In this document: piece after piece, positions 7,305 through 14,183 of the stretch
Numbering within the stretch: position 1 is the stretch's first letter
How the letters are laid out: every line of letters starts with the position of its first letter
From: CAYYGL01 sp964471235
GTDB taxonomy: Bacteria; Calditrichota; Calditrichia; RBG-13-44-9; J075
Length of the DNA stretch: 26,547 nucleotides
Assembly: GCA_964471235.1 (NCBI GenBank)
Contig: CAYYGL010000053.1
Coordinates: 1 to 26,547, forward strand
Reading direction: 5' to 3'
Notes under the pieces: model-generated
Database searches by the model: none
Told to the model about the DNA's origin: nothing
The model's input: only the letters and a program-made list of their open reading frames with translations
Position numbers and translations under genes: made by a program

Positions 7305-8702
7305 ATGTCTGAAGAAAAATATCGCATTGAGAAAGACTCCATGGGAGAGATGAGAGTACCTGAAAACGCTTACTGGGGCGCTCAGACCCAGCGGGCGGTG
7401 GAGAATTTTCCCATCAGCGGGCTGCGATTTCCCCGCTCGTTTATCCATGCCCTGGGGATGATCAAATTTGCCGCCGCGGAAGTGAACATGAAACTGGGAT
7501 TGTTGGATGAGAGACTGGCAAAGGCGATTATGCAGGCGGCAGAGGAGGTAATGAACGGGAAGTTAGACGACCAGTTCCCGGTGGATATTTTCCAGACCGG
7601 TTCGGGAACGTCTTCCAACATGAATGCCAACGAGGTGATTTCCAACCGCGCCAATGAAATTTTGGGCGGGAAAATCGGCGACCGTAAGCCGGTGCATCCC
7701 AACGACCATGTGAACAAAGGACAGTCCAGCAACGACGTCATCCCCACGGCAATGCACCTCTCGGCTATGGTTTCCATTGAGAAAAACCTGTTGCCGGCGC
7801 TGCGAAAACTGTATGATGCCCTGTCGGAGAAATCGAAGGAATTTGATAAAATTGTAAAGATCGGCAGAACCCACCTGCAGGATGCCACCCCGATCCGCCT
7901 GGGGCAGGAATTCAGCGGCTATGCCAGCATGGTGCAGCACGGCATCCGCCGGCTGGAAAATGTGCGCTATCATCTCTCCGAGCTGGCTATTGGCGGCACT
8001 GCGGTGGGAACGGGCATTAACACCCATCATGAATTCGGTAGCCGTATGGCAGCCAAATTGAGTGAGATGACCGGTCTGGAGTTTCGAGAAGCGGAAAATC
8101 ATTTTGAAGCGCAGGCGGCGAAAGATGCTTACGTGGAGGTTAGCGGAGCTCTGAAAACCATTGCCGGCAGTTTGATGAAAATCGCCAATGATGTGCGCTG
8201 GCTGGGGTCCGGTCCCCGCTGCGGCATTGGCGAATTGCTGTTGCCGGAAGTGCAGCCCGGCTCCTCGATTATGCCCGGCAAGGTGAACCCGGTGATCGCC
8301 GAAGCCCTGGTGATGGTCTGCGCCCAGGTGATTGGCAATGACGCCACCATTGCCATCGGCGGCTTTTCCGGCAACTTCGAGTTGAACGTGATGATGCCGG
8401 TGATGGCGCATAACATGCTGGAATCCATTCGACTGCTTGCCAACGGTGTGAATGTGTTTACTGAGAAATTGGTGGTCGGGCTAAAACCCAATGAAGAACG
8501 CATTTCACAGATGATTGAGCAGAGCCTGGCGATGTGCACTGCCCTGGCGCCCAAAATCGGCTATGATGCCGCTGCCCAGATTGCCAAAGAAGCGTACAAA
8601 ACCGGCCGCACCGTCCGGGAAGTTGCCCGGGAGAAGAAAGTACTACCGGAAGACGAACTCAACAAAGTGCTCGATCCCTGGTCAATGACCGAACCGCTGT
8701 AA
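7305..8702 (+). CDS. fumC: fumarate hydratase, class II
   Basis: 465 residues, the usual length of class II fumarases. It hydrates fumarate to L-malate in the TCA cycle as a homotetramer in the cytoplasm and needs no iron-sulfur cluster. The superfamily signature GSSIMPGKVNPV starts at Gly319 and includes the catalytic serine loop. Other hallmarks are the N-terminal MGEMRVPENAYWGAQTQRAV, TGSGTSSNMNANEVI, HPNDHVNKGQSSNDVIPTAM and GRTHLQDATPIRLGQEFSGY. The start is fixed by a perfect AAGGAGGT (7293-7300) four bases before the ATG. The gene is monocistronic on plus and ends against a palindromic tract that separates it from a convergent gene. Confidence 0.97.
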   Translation: MSEEKYRIEKDSMGEMRVPENAYWGAQTQRAVENFPISGLRFPRSFIHALGMIKFAAAEVNMKLGLLDERLAKAIMQAAEEVMNGKLDDQFPVDIFQTGSGTSSNMNANEVISNRANEILGGKIGDRKPVHPNDHVNKGQSSNDVIPTAMHLSAMVSIEKNLLPALRKLYDALSEKSKEFDKIVKIGRTHLQDATPIRLGQEFSGYASMVQHGIRRLENVRYHLSELAIGGTAVGTGINTHHEFGSRMAAKLSEMTGLEFREAENHFEAQAAKDAYVEVSGALKTIAGSLMKIANDVRWLGSGPRCGIGELLLPEVQPGSSIMPGKVNPVIAEALVMVCAQVIGNDATIAIGGFSGNFELNVMMPVMAHNMLESIRLLANGVNVFTEKLVVGLKPNEERISQMIEQSLAMCTALAPKIGYDAAAQIAKEAYKTGRTVREVAREKKVLPEDELNKVLDPWSMTEPL

Positions 8703-8706
8703 TCGG

Positions 8707-8825
8707 TAAATGGGGAGATGGATAAATGGGGAGATGGGGAAAGCTGGCAGGTATTCACTCTCACCTGTCCGCTTTCCCCACCCCCCAATTCCCCCTTACC
8801 CATTATACCCTATACCCTGTACCGG
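8707..8825. repeat. REP/BIME-like palindromic tract between convergent genes
   Basis: Two copies of TAAATGGGGAGATGG (8707-8721 and 8723-8737, 16-bp period) run into a long hairpin: GGGGAAAGC (8736-8744) pairs with GCTTTCCCC (8771-8779), with an inner CAGGT (8748-8752)/ACCTG (8763-8767). C-rich sequence and TATACCCTATACCCTGTACC (8805-8824) follow. The tract reaches into the last codons of the convergent nuclease gene. It could serve as a bidirectional transcription barrier, but there is no T-run. A related TATACCCTAT... tail occurs at about 24430-24460. Confidence 0.6.
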
Positions 8826-10180
8826 ATCACCTCCCCTCCCTTTCCATCTCTCAGGCAGGAAATGATAATCCGGCGGATATCCGGGTACTCCGGGCGGGGC
8901 AGAACGACTTGTTTCAATTCATGAACAGCCGGGAGTGCTGATAAACGCGGGGTAAAACCGAATCCCCGGTAAACCCCGTTACACACATCCACCACCGACC
9001 ATTCATCCGAATGTCTTCCTTCGCCAATGACCAAAAAATCGGGGTAAGGATACCTGTATTCTCCGAAGACCTTTTTTGCCCTGCGGTTGTATGCTTTCGG
9101 GTCTTCTTTCCCACAGCACGCTCCATTGCACATTCCCAGATGATAGCCAAAACATCCTCCCCGGCTGTGGTCCAGGTGACAAAGTTTCTGGCAGAGATGC
9201 AACTCCTTGCTCAACCGGGATAAAAAAGAATCTCCCTCCGACTTACTGCGGAAGACTCTAAGCGGTTCTGGTAACTCATTTGACAATGCAGCGACACGAA
9301 AGCACAGGTACCCCTTGTTATTTGTATAGGGAAACAACCCAAATCGATAATTGATAGTTTTCTGATCCCGGTTATAAAGGGGCTGTTGTTCCTTAATTAA
9401 ATGAGATTCATACAACAGGGCAATCAATTCACTTCCGGTCACCTCAAATTCTATGTGATGAACCTGCTCCTTCCAGGCACGCTCCAGGGGGGCATTCATC
9501 ATTCCCCTAAAATGGGAATGAACCCGCTTGCGAATATTGCAGCTTTTCCCGATATATAATAGTTCCCGGTTTTCCCCATAAAAAAAATACACCCCGGTTT
9601 TTTCCGGAAGCGATTGAATTTGTGCACCGGAAAGGGCAGGGGAGAGGTGTGTTTCCGTGGTTTCCCGATCCAACTGAAAGGAAATTTCCCCGCGTTCTTT
9701 TAATTGCATAAGTTTAAAGAACAACGCCATGGTAAGCTGAGCGTTGCCGGAGGTCTCAGTTGCGCCTGGTGGAGATAAATCGAAATGGCTGGCTAATCGA
9801 CGGAGTGAGTGGGACGGTAAGTCGGGAAACAGTTTGCGGGTTAGCCGTTGGGTGCATAACATTTTCCGCTGAAAGGTGTATCCCAATTGCCGGAATTCCT
9901 GTTTAAGGAATGCGTAAGCAGTCAGGGCATCATGAGCGACAAGAATTTTATCATCGGTTAATTCAACTATCTTTCGGGCAACATGATGAAATTGGAGAGG
10001 CTGTTCAGGTATTATCTCATCCGGCAACATCCTTCGGGAAGGAATTGGATGTAGCGCGGCAAGATAACCGGAAAAAGAGTCTGTCGGATTTTTACCATTA
10101 TGATTGAGGATGGCAATAAAGAGGATTCGATCTGAGAGAGGTTCCGGTCCGCTTGTTTCAATGTGGAGAAAAGAATACAT
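8810..10180 (-). CDS. degenerate DnaQ-like exonuclease domain fused to UvrC-like GIY-YIG nuclease
   Basis: 456 residues. Residues 1-160 align with DEDDh exonucleases (epsilon-subunit type), but the catalytic positions are mostly lost. Motif I reads LHIETSG (Asp to His6), motif II reads VAHDALTAYAFL (the Asp of HNxxFD to Ala88), and motif III reads GNAQLTMA instead of HRALxDA. About 192-275 is a GIY-YIG domain: GVYFFYGENRELLYIGKS (196-213), Arg217/Arg219, and a YESHLIKEQQPLYN end, as in UvrC and Cho. A cysteine-rich segment near 336-362 (LCQKLCHLDHSRGGCFGYHL and following) resembles the UvrC region after the nuclease. Exonuclease/GIY-YIG fusions are known in Bacteroidota and mycobacteria and are thought to act in DNA repair. 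The gene is monocistronic with no neighbour of related function. Its last codons lie in a palindromic tract. Confidence 0.85.
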   Translation of the reverse strand: MYSFLHIETSGPEPLSDRILFIAILNHNGKNPTDSFSGYLAALHPIPSRRMLPDEIIPEQPLQFHHVARKIVELTDDKILVAHDALTAYAFLKQEFRQLGYTFQRKMLCTQRLTRKLFPDLPSHSLRRLASHFDLSPPGATETSGNAQLTMALFFKLMQLKERGEISFQLDRETTETHLSPALSGAQIQSLPEKTGVYFFYGENRELLYIGKSCNIRKRVHSHFRGMMNAPLERAWKEQVHHIEFEVTGSELIALLYESHLIKEQQPLYNRDQKTINYRFGLFPYTNNKGYLCFRVAALSNELPEPLRVFRSKSEGDSFLSRLSKELHLCQKLCHLDHSRGGCFGYHLGMCNGACCGKEDPKAYNRRAKKVFGEYRYPYPDFLVIGEGRHSDEWSVVDVCNGVYRGFGFTPRLSALPAVHELKQVVLPRPEYPDIRRIIISCLRDGKGGEVIRYRV

Positions 10181-10244
10181 AGAGGCGTATCGAAATTGGT
10201 GACGAAGTAAGAATGAAGTGGGGAACAGATGATACCGTCAGGGT

Positions 10245-10325
10245 AAAAAAACGGGCAAACGCGCCACAGATCAGTGGACTTCTTCCGCTAAAGTCCCTGA
10301 TACGGTCGTGGTCACGCTTGCCCAC
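10245..10325 (-). ncRNA. candidate structured small RNA or leader ending in a U-tract
   Basis: On minus, a 71-base foldback (10323 to 10253) is followed directly by a T7 run (10251-10245). The outer stem pairs the minus-strand sequences GGGCAAGCGTG-A-CCAC and GTGGCGCGTTTGCCC. The inner stem pairs CAGGGACTT with AAGTCCACTG around a nine-base loop TAGCGGAAG. A promoter-like pair lies immediately upstream (10331-10359). This gives either a roughly 80-nucleotide RNA with built-in terminator, or a terminator/attenuator ahead of the nuclease gene that starts 65 bases further on. It lacks the conserved SRP RNA apical loop and the arms of tRNA. I do not recognise the family. Confidence 0.5.
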
Positions 10326-10330
10326 CTCAA

Positions 10331-10359
10331 ATATAAAACAGAAAAAATATTTTTCGCAA
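10331..10359 (-). promoter_or_regulatory. sigma70-like promoter for the candidate small RNA
   Basis: On minus: TTGCGA (10359-10354), a 17-base A/T-rich spacer, then TTATAT (10336-10331). The predicted start is about 6-8 bases further, exactly where the long hairpin begins (GGTGGGC). Spacing and boxes fit a housekeeping promoter; the phylum's own consensus is not known to me. Confidence 0.42.
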
Positions 10360-10408
10360 ATAGAAAAATAAAAAATGAAACAACCCTGAAAAAGGCGAAA
10401 TAGTATTC

Positions 10409-10596
10409 GAAGTGTAACGACTCAGGTAGCTATTTAGGACGAAGATAAGAAAGAGTTCCGGTAAAAATCTGTTTTTGTCATCAAAACTTTTTCTTTACCG
10501 CATTGATTGCAGCGGATACGCGAGGGCCGCAACGGGAAAGAGATAAACATCTGTTCGTTGCGAACGTTGCGGTATAACAACCTGAGTAGTTACTTC
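10409..10596. repeat. 188-bp MITE-like element A with imperfect inverted ends and inner three-way fold
   Basis: The left end (10409-10433, ending GTAACGACTCAGGTAGCTAT) is repeated in inverse orientation at 10596-10574 (GTAACTACTCAGGTTGTTAT), with 20 of 23 aligned bases equal. Inside, 10527-10572 can form a three-way junction: CCGCAAC/GTTGCGG closes it, with hairpins AGAT-AAAC-ATCT (10541-10552) and GTTCG-TTG-CGAAC (10553-10565). A further arm pair CGGTAA/TTACCG spans about 10459-10501. There is no coding frame. The end motif recurs in element B at 22872-23098. No target-site duplication could be fixed by eye. Confidence 0.5.
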
Positions 10597-10735
10597 AAAG
10601 TTACCGGTTTAAATTCCCCTGCCAAGAGGTGGTTATTTGCCCTGAAATATTGAGAATGCTGAACCCTGACCCGGGGGCATCTTAATGATATCCATGGAAT
10701 TAAAGATAGCTTTATGAGACCCGGTAAAGGGGGGC

Positions 10736-11641
10736 TTACAGATGTATCGCATCTCCTTCCGCGGCTGCCAGGCATTCGATCCGATAGCCCTGTTGCCGCA
10801 AACGGTTTCGGCTTAAGTCCAATATTCGGTCAACAGTGTCATCATCGTGGTCCGGGTCATGATGGAACAAAATCAATTGTTTCACCCGTCCCTTCACTGC
10901 CAGGTCCACTGCATACGTATATGGCGAATGCCCCCAGGATATACGCTGTTGATATTCTTCCGGGAAATACTGGGCATCGTGAATCAAAACATCCGCCCCG
11001 GCAAGAAAACGAATCAGATGATTCTCCTTGTCTTCCACATAATTTTCGAACCGGGATTCCAGGGAATCTCGGGTATATCGTGAGGTGTGGTTTTGTTTCC
11101 GGTAAAATGGTTCATTATCGCTCATATACACGATGGATTTGGAATTGTAGGTAAAGCGAAAACCAAGTGTATAGCCGGGATGGTTTAAGAATTTGGTTTC
11201 TACATCAACATCGTTCAGAGTAAACTGTTCCTCGGTAATGGGGCGAAATTCGACTTTGGCAGACATATCTTCGATTGCCACCGGGAAATAAATAGGATTC
11301 ATTTGCATGGAGATGATTTTGGTGAGGTCCACATTGGGTTCATCACATCCATAGATCACAAAATTATTTTGAGACTCAAATGCGGGTTGAAAAAACGGTA
11401 GCCCCTGGATATGATCCCAATGAAAATGGCTCAAAAAAATATAGGCCTGGATGGGATGTTGCCGGGTTAGCAAATCTTTCCCTAACTCCCGAATTCCGGA
11501 ACCGGCGTCAACGATCATGAGGGGCTTGTCAGGGAAGGAGATTTCCAGGCAGGAGGTGTTCCCGCCATAACGGGTGGTACGAGGACCCGGTGTCGGAATG
11601 GAACCACGCACCCCCCAAAATTTAATTTTGATAGGAGCCAT
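10736..11641 (-). CDS. metallo-beta-lactamase-fold hydrolase
   Basis: 301 residues from the ATG at 11641; a TTG two codons upstream is a less likely start. The opening IKFWGVRGSIPTPGP is the hallmark of the RNase Z-like/phosphodiesterase-like branch of the family. The metal site is HFHWDH at 72-77. Further ligands are likely in LNHPGYTLGFRF (His), YMSDNE (Asp) and LFHHDPDHDDD near the end. Substrate is not predictable; members of this branch include cyclic-nucleotide and tRNA-processing enzymes. Its start lies 20 bases inside the upstream receiver gene, so the two are co-translated. A stand-alone receiver plus this hydrolase is a recurrent pairing, suggesting that the hydrolase acts as a phosphorylation-linked output or that both act on the same signalling route (inference). 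Confidence 0.85.
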   Translation of the reverse strand: MAPIKIKFWGVRGSIPTPGPRTTRYGGNTSCLEISFPDKPLMIVDAGSGIRELGKDLLTRQHPIQAYIFLSHFHWDHIQGLPFFQPAFESQNNFVIYGCDEPNVDLTKIISMQMNPIYFPVAIEDMSAKVEFRPITEEQFTLNDVDVETKFLNHPGYTLGFRFTYNSKSIVYMSDNEPFYRKQNHTSRYTRDSLESRFENYVEDKENHLIRFLAGADVLIHDAQYFPEEYQQRISWGHSPYTYAVDLAVKGRVKQLILFHHDPDHDDDTVDRILDLSRNRLRQQGYRIECLAAAEGDAIHL

Positions 11642-12071
11642 TCGCAAAAGAATACGGTAACAATTCTTTAATTTTGGTGATCAGCATATTGGCTCGAGTG
11701 GGTTTGATAAAGAACGCATCGGCACCGAATTGCAATGCTTTGCGACGATCCGAATCATACATTTTACCGGAATAAATGATGACCCGGGTCTTTCGGGTGT
11801 CCGGTGAATTCTTGATCTGTCGGCATAATCGCAAGCCGTCTAATTCGGGCATCATCAAATCCAGTATGACAATCGCCGGCTTGTCCTTCTGTATTACTCG
11901 AAGCGCTTTGGAACTATCGGTAAGATATTGAGCGCTAAGACCGTATTCTTCCATTAATAGCTTTGTCAGATGAGCTTGCTCTAAATTATCTTCCACAATT
12001 AACACATCATATTTGGGCCGATATACTTTGCCAAGCCGTTGGCGAAGATTTCGTTTCACATCCGTGTCCAT
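11622..12071 (-). CDS. single-domain response regulator (receiver protein)
   Basis: 149 residues, one REC domain at about 21-140 and no output domain. Phosphorylation-site residues are all present: acidic pair Glu27-Asp28 (VLIVEDN), acceptor Asp71 (VILDLMMPELDG), Ser101 (IIYSGK) and Lys123 (FFIKPT). It acts in the cytoplasm as a phospho-relay or scaffold and is paired here with the overlapping metallo-beta-lactamase-fold protein. No histidine kinase gene is in the window. AGGGAG about nine bases upstream of the ATG supports the start. The promoter region (12072-12200) contains a TTACG...CGTAA dyad. Confidence 0.92.
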   Translation of the reverse strand: MDTDVKRNLRQRLGKVYRPKYDVLIVEDNLEQAHLTKLLMEEYGLSAQYLTDSSKALRVIQKDKPAIVILDLMMPELDGLRLCRQIKNSPDTRKTRVIIYSGKMYDSDRRKALQFGADAFFIKPTRANMLITKIKELLPYSFANGSYQN

Positions 12072-12141
12072 TAGTTCGCTCCCTCTTCATATACGAAACA
12101 CATCGAAACTCGCACCCACCCTTAATGACAATAAATATTTA

Positions 12142-12161
12142 TTACGCAAATTCTTACGTAA
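12142..12161. promoter_or_regulatory. inverted repeat upstream of the receiver gene
   Basis: TTACGCAAATTCTTACGTAA: a TTACG...CGTAA dyad whose right half is itself the palindrome TTACGTAA. It lies 71-90 bases upstream of the receiver start in A+T-rich sequence, where a promoter is expected. A regulator site is plausible; nothing identifies the regulator. Confidence 0.38.
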
Positions 12162-12518
12162 CATAATTTGAGACTTACCGGAAAAATGTGACTCAGGAGT
12201 TACTTTTAGAGATGAGAAAATTTATCCACTCCTGGTACCCTTCCATCCTGTCCCGTTACCCCCCTGTTCATCAGCGGACGAGCAAAATACGACAATCCCT
12301 TATCAGACTGTTGACCGGAGTCACATCCCACCGGAATGATGTTTGTAATCTTACCGAATAGATCCTCGGATGGGTGGCGTTTAGGCTGTGTGGGGGTCCA
12401 TTTTGTTTCAGCGGCAATTTCCCCAATCCTCCAATGCCTGCTACTCTCTATCCCATCTTTCCTCGCCTTAACACCGTCCTTTCCGGAACCCGAAAAGAGA
12501 TGGACACCAGGTGATGGT
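12162..12518. other. gene-free region between the receiver gene promoter and the MauE gene end
   Basis: No supported gene in about 357 bases. A minus-strand open frame runs through but has no family features and overlaps the MauE gene. GTGACTCAGGAGTTAC (12188-12203) is a degenerate, near-palindromic relative of the terminal motif of elements A and B. A hairpin CTTTCCGG-AAC-CCGAAAAG (12479-12497) lies 20-40 bases after the MauE stop but lacks a T-run, so it is only a possible end-of-transcript structure. Confidence 0.35.
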
Positions 12519-12980
12519 TCAGGATTGAGGCGGTTGGATGGTGGGGCGGCGATGTTGGAGAACAACCAGTATGATGCTGCCAATCAGCAATGCCAGATTT
12601 TCCAGCACTTTTCCCACTCCAAGATTGGCATCTCCATCTACCGAGAAACACCCGCAGGAGATATCCAGCCCCCGCAAGTATGCCTGGAAAATAGCGATAA
12701 AAAAGATTCCCATCAGCAGGGTCGTTGTCAACCCTGCTGCTTCTTCCCAGAATCCGCTCATCAATAGCAATCCGGTCAAAAGTTCAAGATAGGGCAGCCA
12801 GATAGCAACCCATCGGGAAGCCGCGCTGCTAATCAGCCGGTAATTTTCCACTGCCAGAGCGAACTGAACCGGGTGAAGAAGTTTGTCGAGTGAGGCATAA
12901 ATCAGGATGAACCCAAAAAACAATCGTAAAAGGAAACGTATTTTGGGGAGAAAATAATCTAATCGGTTGTTCCGGGGCAT
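12519..12980 (-). CDS. MauE/DoxX-family redox-associated membrane protein
   Basis: 153 residues with four predicted transmembrane helices (about 14-31, 58-77, 84-102, 126-143). The first helix region carries IYASLDKLLHPVQFALAVEN, the typical DoxX/MauE opening after helix 1. The conserved cysteine pair is in GLDISCGCFS (Cys109 and Cys111), characteristic of the MauE-like branch, which is thought to pass electrons or support disulfide chemistry at the periplasmic face. It follows the rhodanese gene by 9 bases and is the last gene of the long minus-strand unit. With DUF1573 and rhodanese it forms a membrane/periplasm thiol or sulfur module. The exact reaction is unknown. Confidence 0.85.
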   Translation of the reverse strand: MPRNNRLDYFLPKIRFLLRLFFGFILIYASLDKLLHPVQFALAVENYRLISSAASRWVAIWLPYLELLTGLLLMSGFWEEAAGLTTTLLMGIFFIAIFQAYLRGLDISCGCFSVDGDANLGVGKVLENLALLIGSIILVVLQHRRPTIQPPQS

Positions 12981-12989
12981 ATTCGGGTC

Positions 12990-13451
12990 CTATTCGGTTT
13001 CCACCGGGTAGCCGCGTTCCAGCCAGGCAGAAAAACCGCCTATCAGGAGGGAAACATGGGGAAAGCGGGCAGCCGTAAACTCTCCGGCAAGTGAAGTTGC
13101 TTCATCACATTGGGGTTCAAAACAATAGAGAACGTAATAGCGGGAAGAATTGAGTTGCTTCAGGCGTTCCGGGGCACGGAAAAATTCTATTAGCGGCAGT
13201 GAGATTGCGCCGGGGAGGTGGTCGATATCGAATTCTTCGGCCGGGCGTATATCCACAAATTGAACCTGTCCCTTCAGGTAGAGGGTATAAGCCGAATCGA
13301 CTGAGATATACCCAATCGCCTGGCTGTTGCGTTCCCAACGGGGGAGCAGTAACTCCCAGCGAATTCCCTCCGGTAGTACCTGGTTGACAGCGAAACCGAG
13401 TACCAGTGCAGCGACCCAGATGGCCAGCAAGCGTGTTTTTAGAGAATCCAT
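12990..13451 (-). CDS. membrane-anchored rhodanese-like protein
   Basis: 153 residues from the ATG at 13451; a GTG five codons upstream is the alternative and neither has a strong ribosome binding site. An N-terminal helix (about 5-24, TRLLAIWVAALVLGFAV) anchors the protein, with the rhodanese domain (about 48-151) probably in the periplasm. The domain shows VQFVDIRPAEEFDIDHLPGA, then VLYCFEPQCDEA with Cys110 at the active-site position, and LLIGGFSAWLERGYPV. The active loop has a second cysteine (Cys115) and lacks the usual C-R-x-G-x-R pattern, so it may work as a thiol carrier or disulfide-active variant rather than a classical thiosulfate sulfurtransferase. It sits between DUF1573 and MauE genes, with small gaps on both sides. 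Confidence 0.87.
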   Translation of the reverse strand: MDSLKTRLLAIWVAALVLGFAVNQVLPEGIRWELLLPRWERNSQAIGYISVDSAYTLYLKGQVQFVDIRPAEEFDIDHLPGAISLPLIEFFRAPERLKQLNSSRYYVLYCFEPQCDEATSLAGEFTAARFPHVSLLIGGFSAWLERGYPVETE

Positions 13452-13490
13452 TTTATCGAAAGGCACGGTAACGGTTCGCAGGTAATCCTG

Positions 13491-14183
13491 TTAACCGCGC
13501 GGTTGTTGAACGTTTATAAACACCGGTACGGTAAAATGGCGCTGCGTCGGGTGGTTGGTATCGATTTTGACCGTGGTGTTTAAATGCCCCGGCGCGGCGG
13601 GATGGAGTTCCAGGCGTATCAAAAAAGATTTTCCAGCCGGAACCGTGGTGGTTTCCGGAACGATTTTCAGATATTTGCTTTTGGTATAAATCCGGGTCAA
13701 TGTAACATCATGGGATGACGTATTTTCAATCTCGATAAATTCGGTAATGGTGGTATCCGGATTAAACTGAACCGTCTGGAAATTCACAAAGCGGGGAGAT
13801 ACTTTTACTTCGGTGACCACATTGGCTTGCACCACCACCAGTTGGCTCTTGGGGGTAACATTTTTAAAGACCAGTTTAATCGATTTTCGAATAATGCCGT
13901 TAAAGTTCTCCGTTTTGATTTTGAACGGAATGACCGCGGTATCTCCACTGGCAAAGCTCATTTTCCCGGGCGGTACGGTAGTGCATCCGCAACTGGGCTT
14001 CACTTTTTCCAGTTCCAGCACCCCTGAACCGATATTGACAAATCGAATTTCACCTTCAATCATTTTCCCCTGGAGAACTTTACCCATATCAATCACTTTG
14101 GGATTCAGAAACTGGATTTGCTGCGTCATACCCGGTGCAATCATCAACAATACGGCTGCCAGTGCTGTTAACATCACGTTCAT
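13491..14183 (-). CDS. DUF1573-domain exported protein
   Basis: 230 residues. Residues 1-20 (MNVMLTALAAVLLMIAPGMT) are a signal peptide. The DUF1573 domain follows: FLNPKVIDMGKVLQGKMIEG, VNIGSGVLELEKVKPSCGCTT, and a VPAGKS-type strand. These are immunoglobulin-like beta domains, here apparently two in tandem (about 25-115 and 116-228). The PSCGC pair is the conserved family motif and may bind a metal or form a disulfide. The function of the family is unknown. Its start overlaps the rluD stop by 4 bases (ATGA-type coupling), and the rhodanese gene follows within about 40 bases. A linked role with rhodanese and MauE at the periplasmic face is an inference from order. Confidence 0.87.
   Translation of the reverse strand: MNVMLTALAAVLLMIAPGMTQQIQFLNPKVIDMGKVLQGKMIEGEIRFVNIGSGVLELEKVKPSCGCTTVPPGKMSFASGDTAVIPFKIKTENFNGIIRKSIKLVFKNVTPKSQLVVVQANVVTEVKVSPRFVNFQTVQFNPDTTITEFIEIENTSSHDVTLTRIYTKSKYLKIVPETTTVPAGKSFLIRLELHPAAPGHLNTTVKIDTNHPTQRHFTVPVFINVQQPRG

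Noticed and set aside
7563..8411. A 282-residue open frame antisense to fumC
   Set aside because: It is the complement of a highly conserved enzyme, is rich in His/Gly/Arg as expected of a shadow frame, and has no start context or family motif.
10253..10323. The hairpin as an integron attC site, SRP RNA or tRNA
   Set aside because: The ends do not fit the attC core sites (RYYYAAC/GTTRRRY), the SRP apical loop consensus is absent, and there is no T-loop or anticodon arm.
12206..12583. A 125-residue minus-strand open frame ahead of the MauE gene end
   Set aside because: It overlaps the MauE coding sequence in another frame, has no ribosome binding site and no recognisable domain; the region is better left as intergenic.
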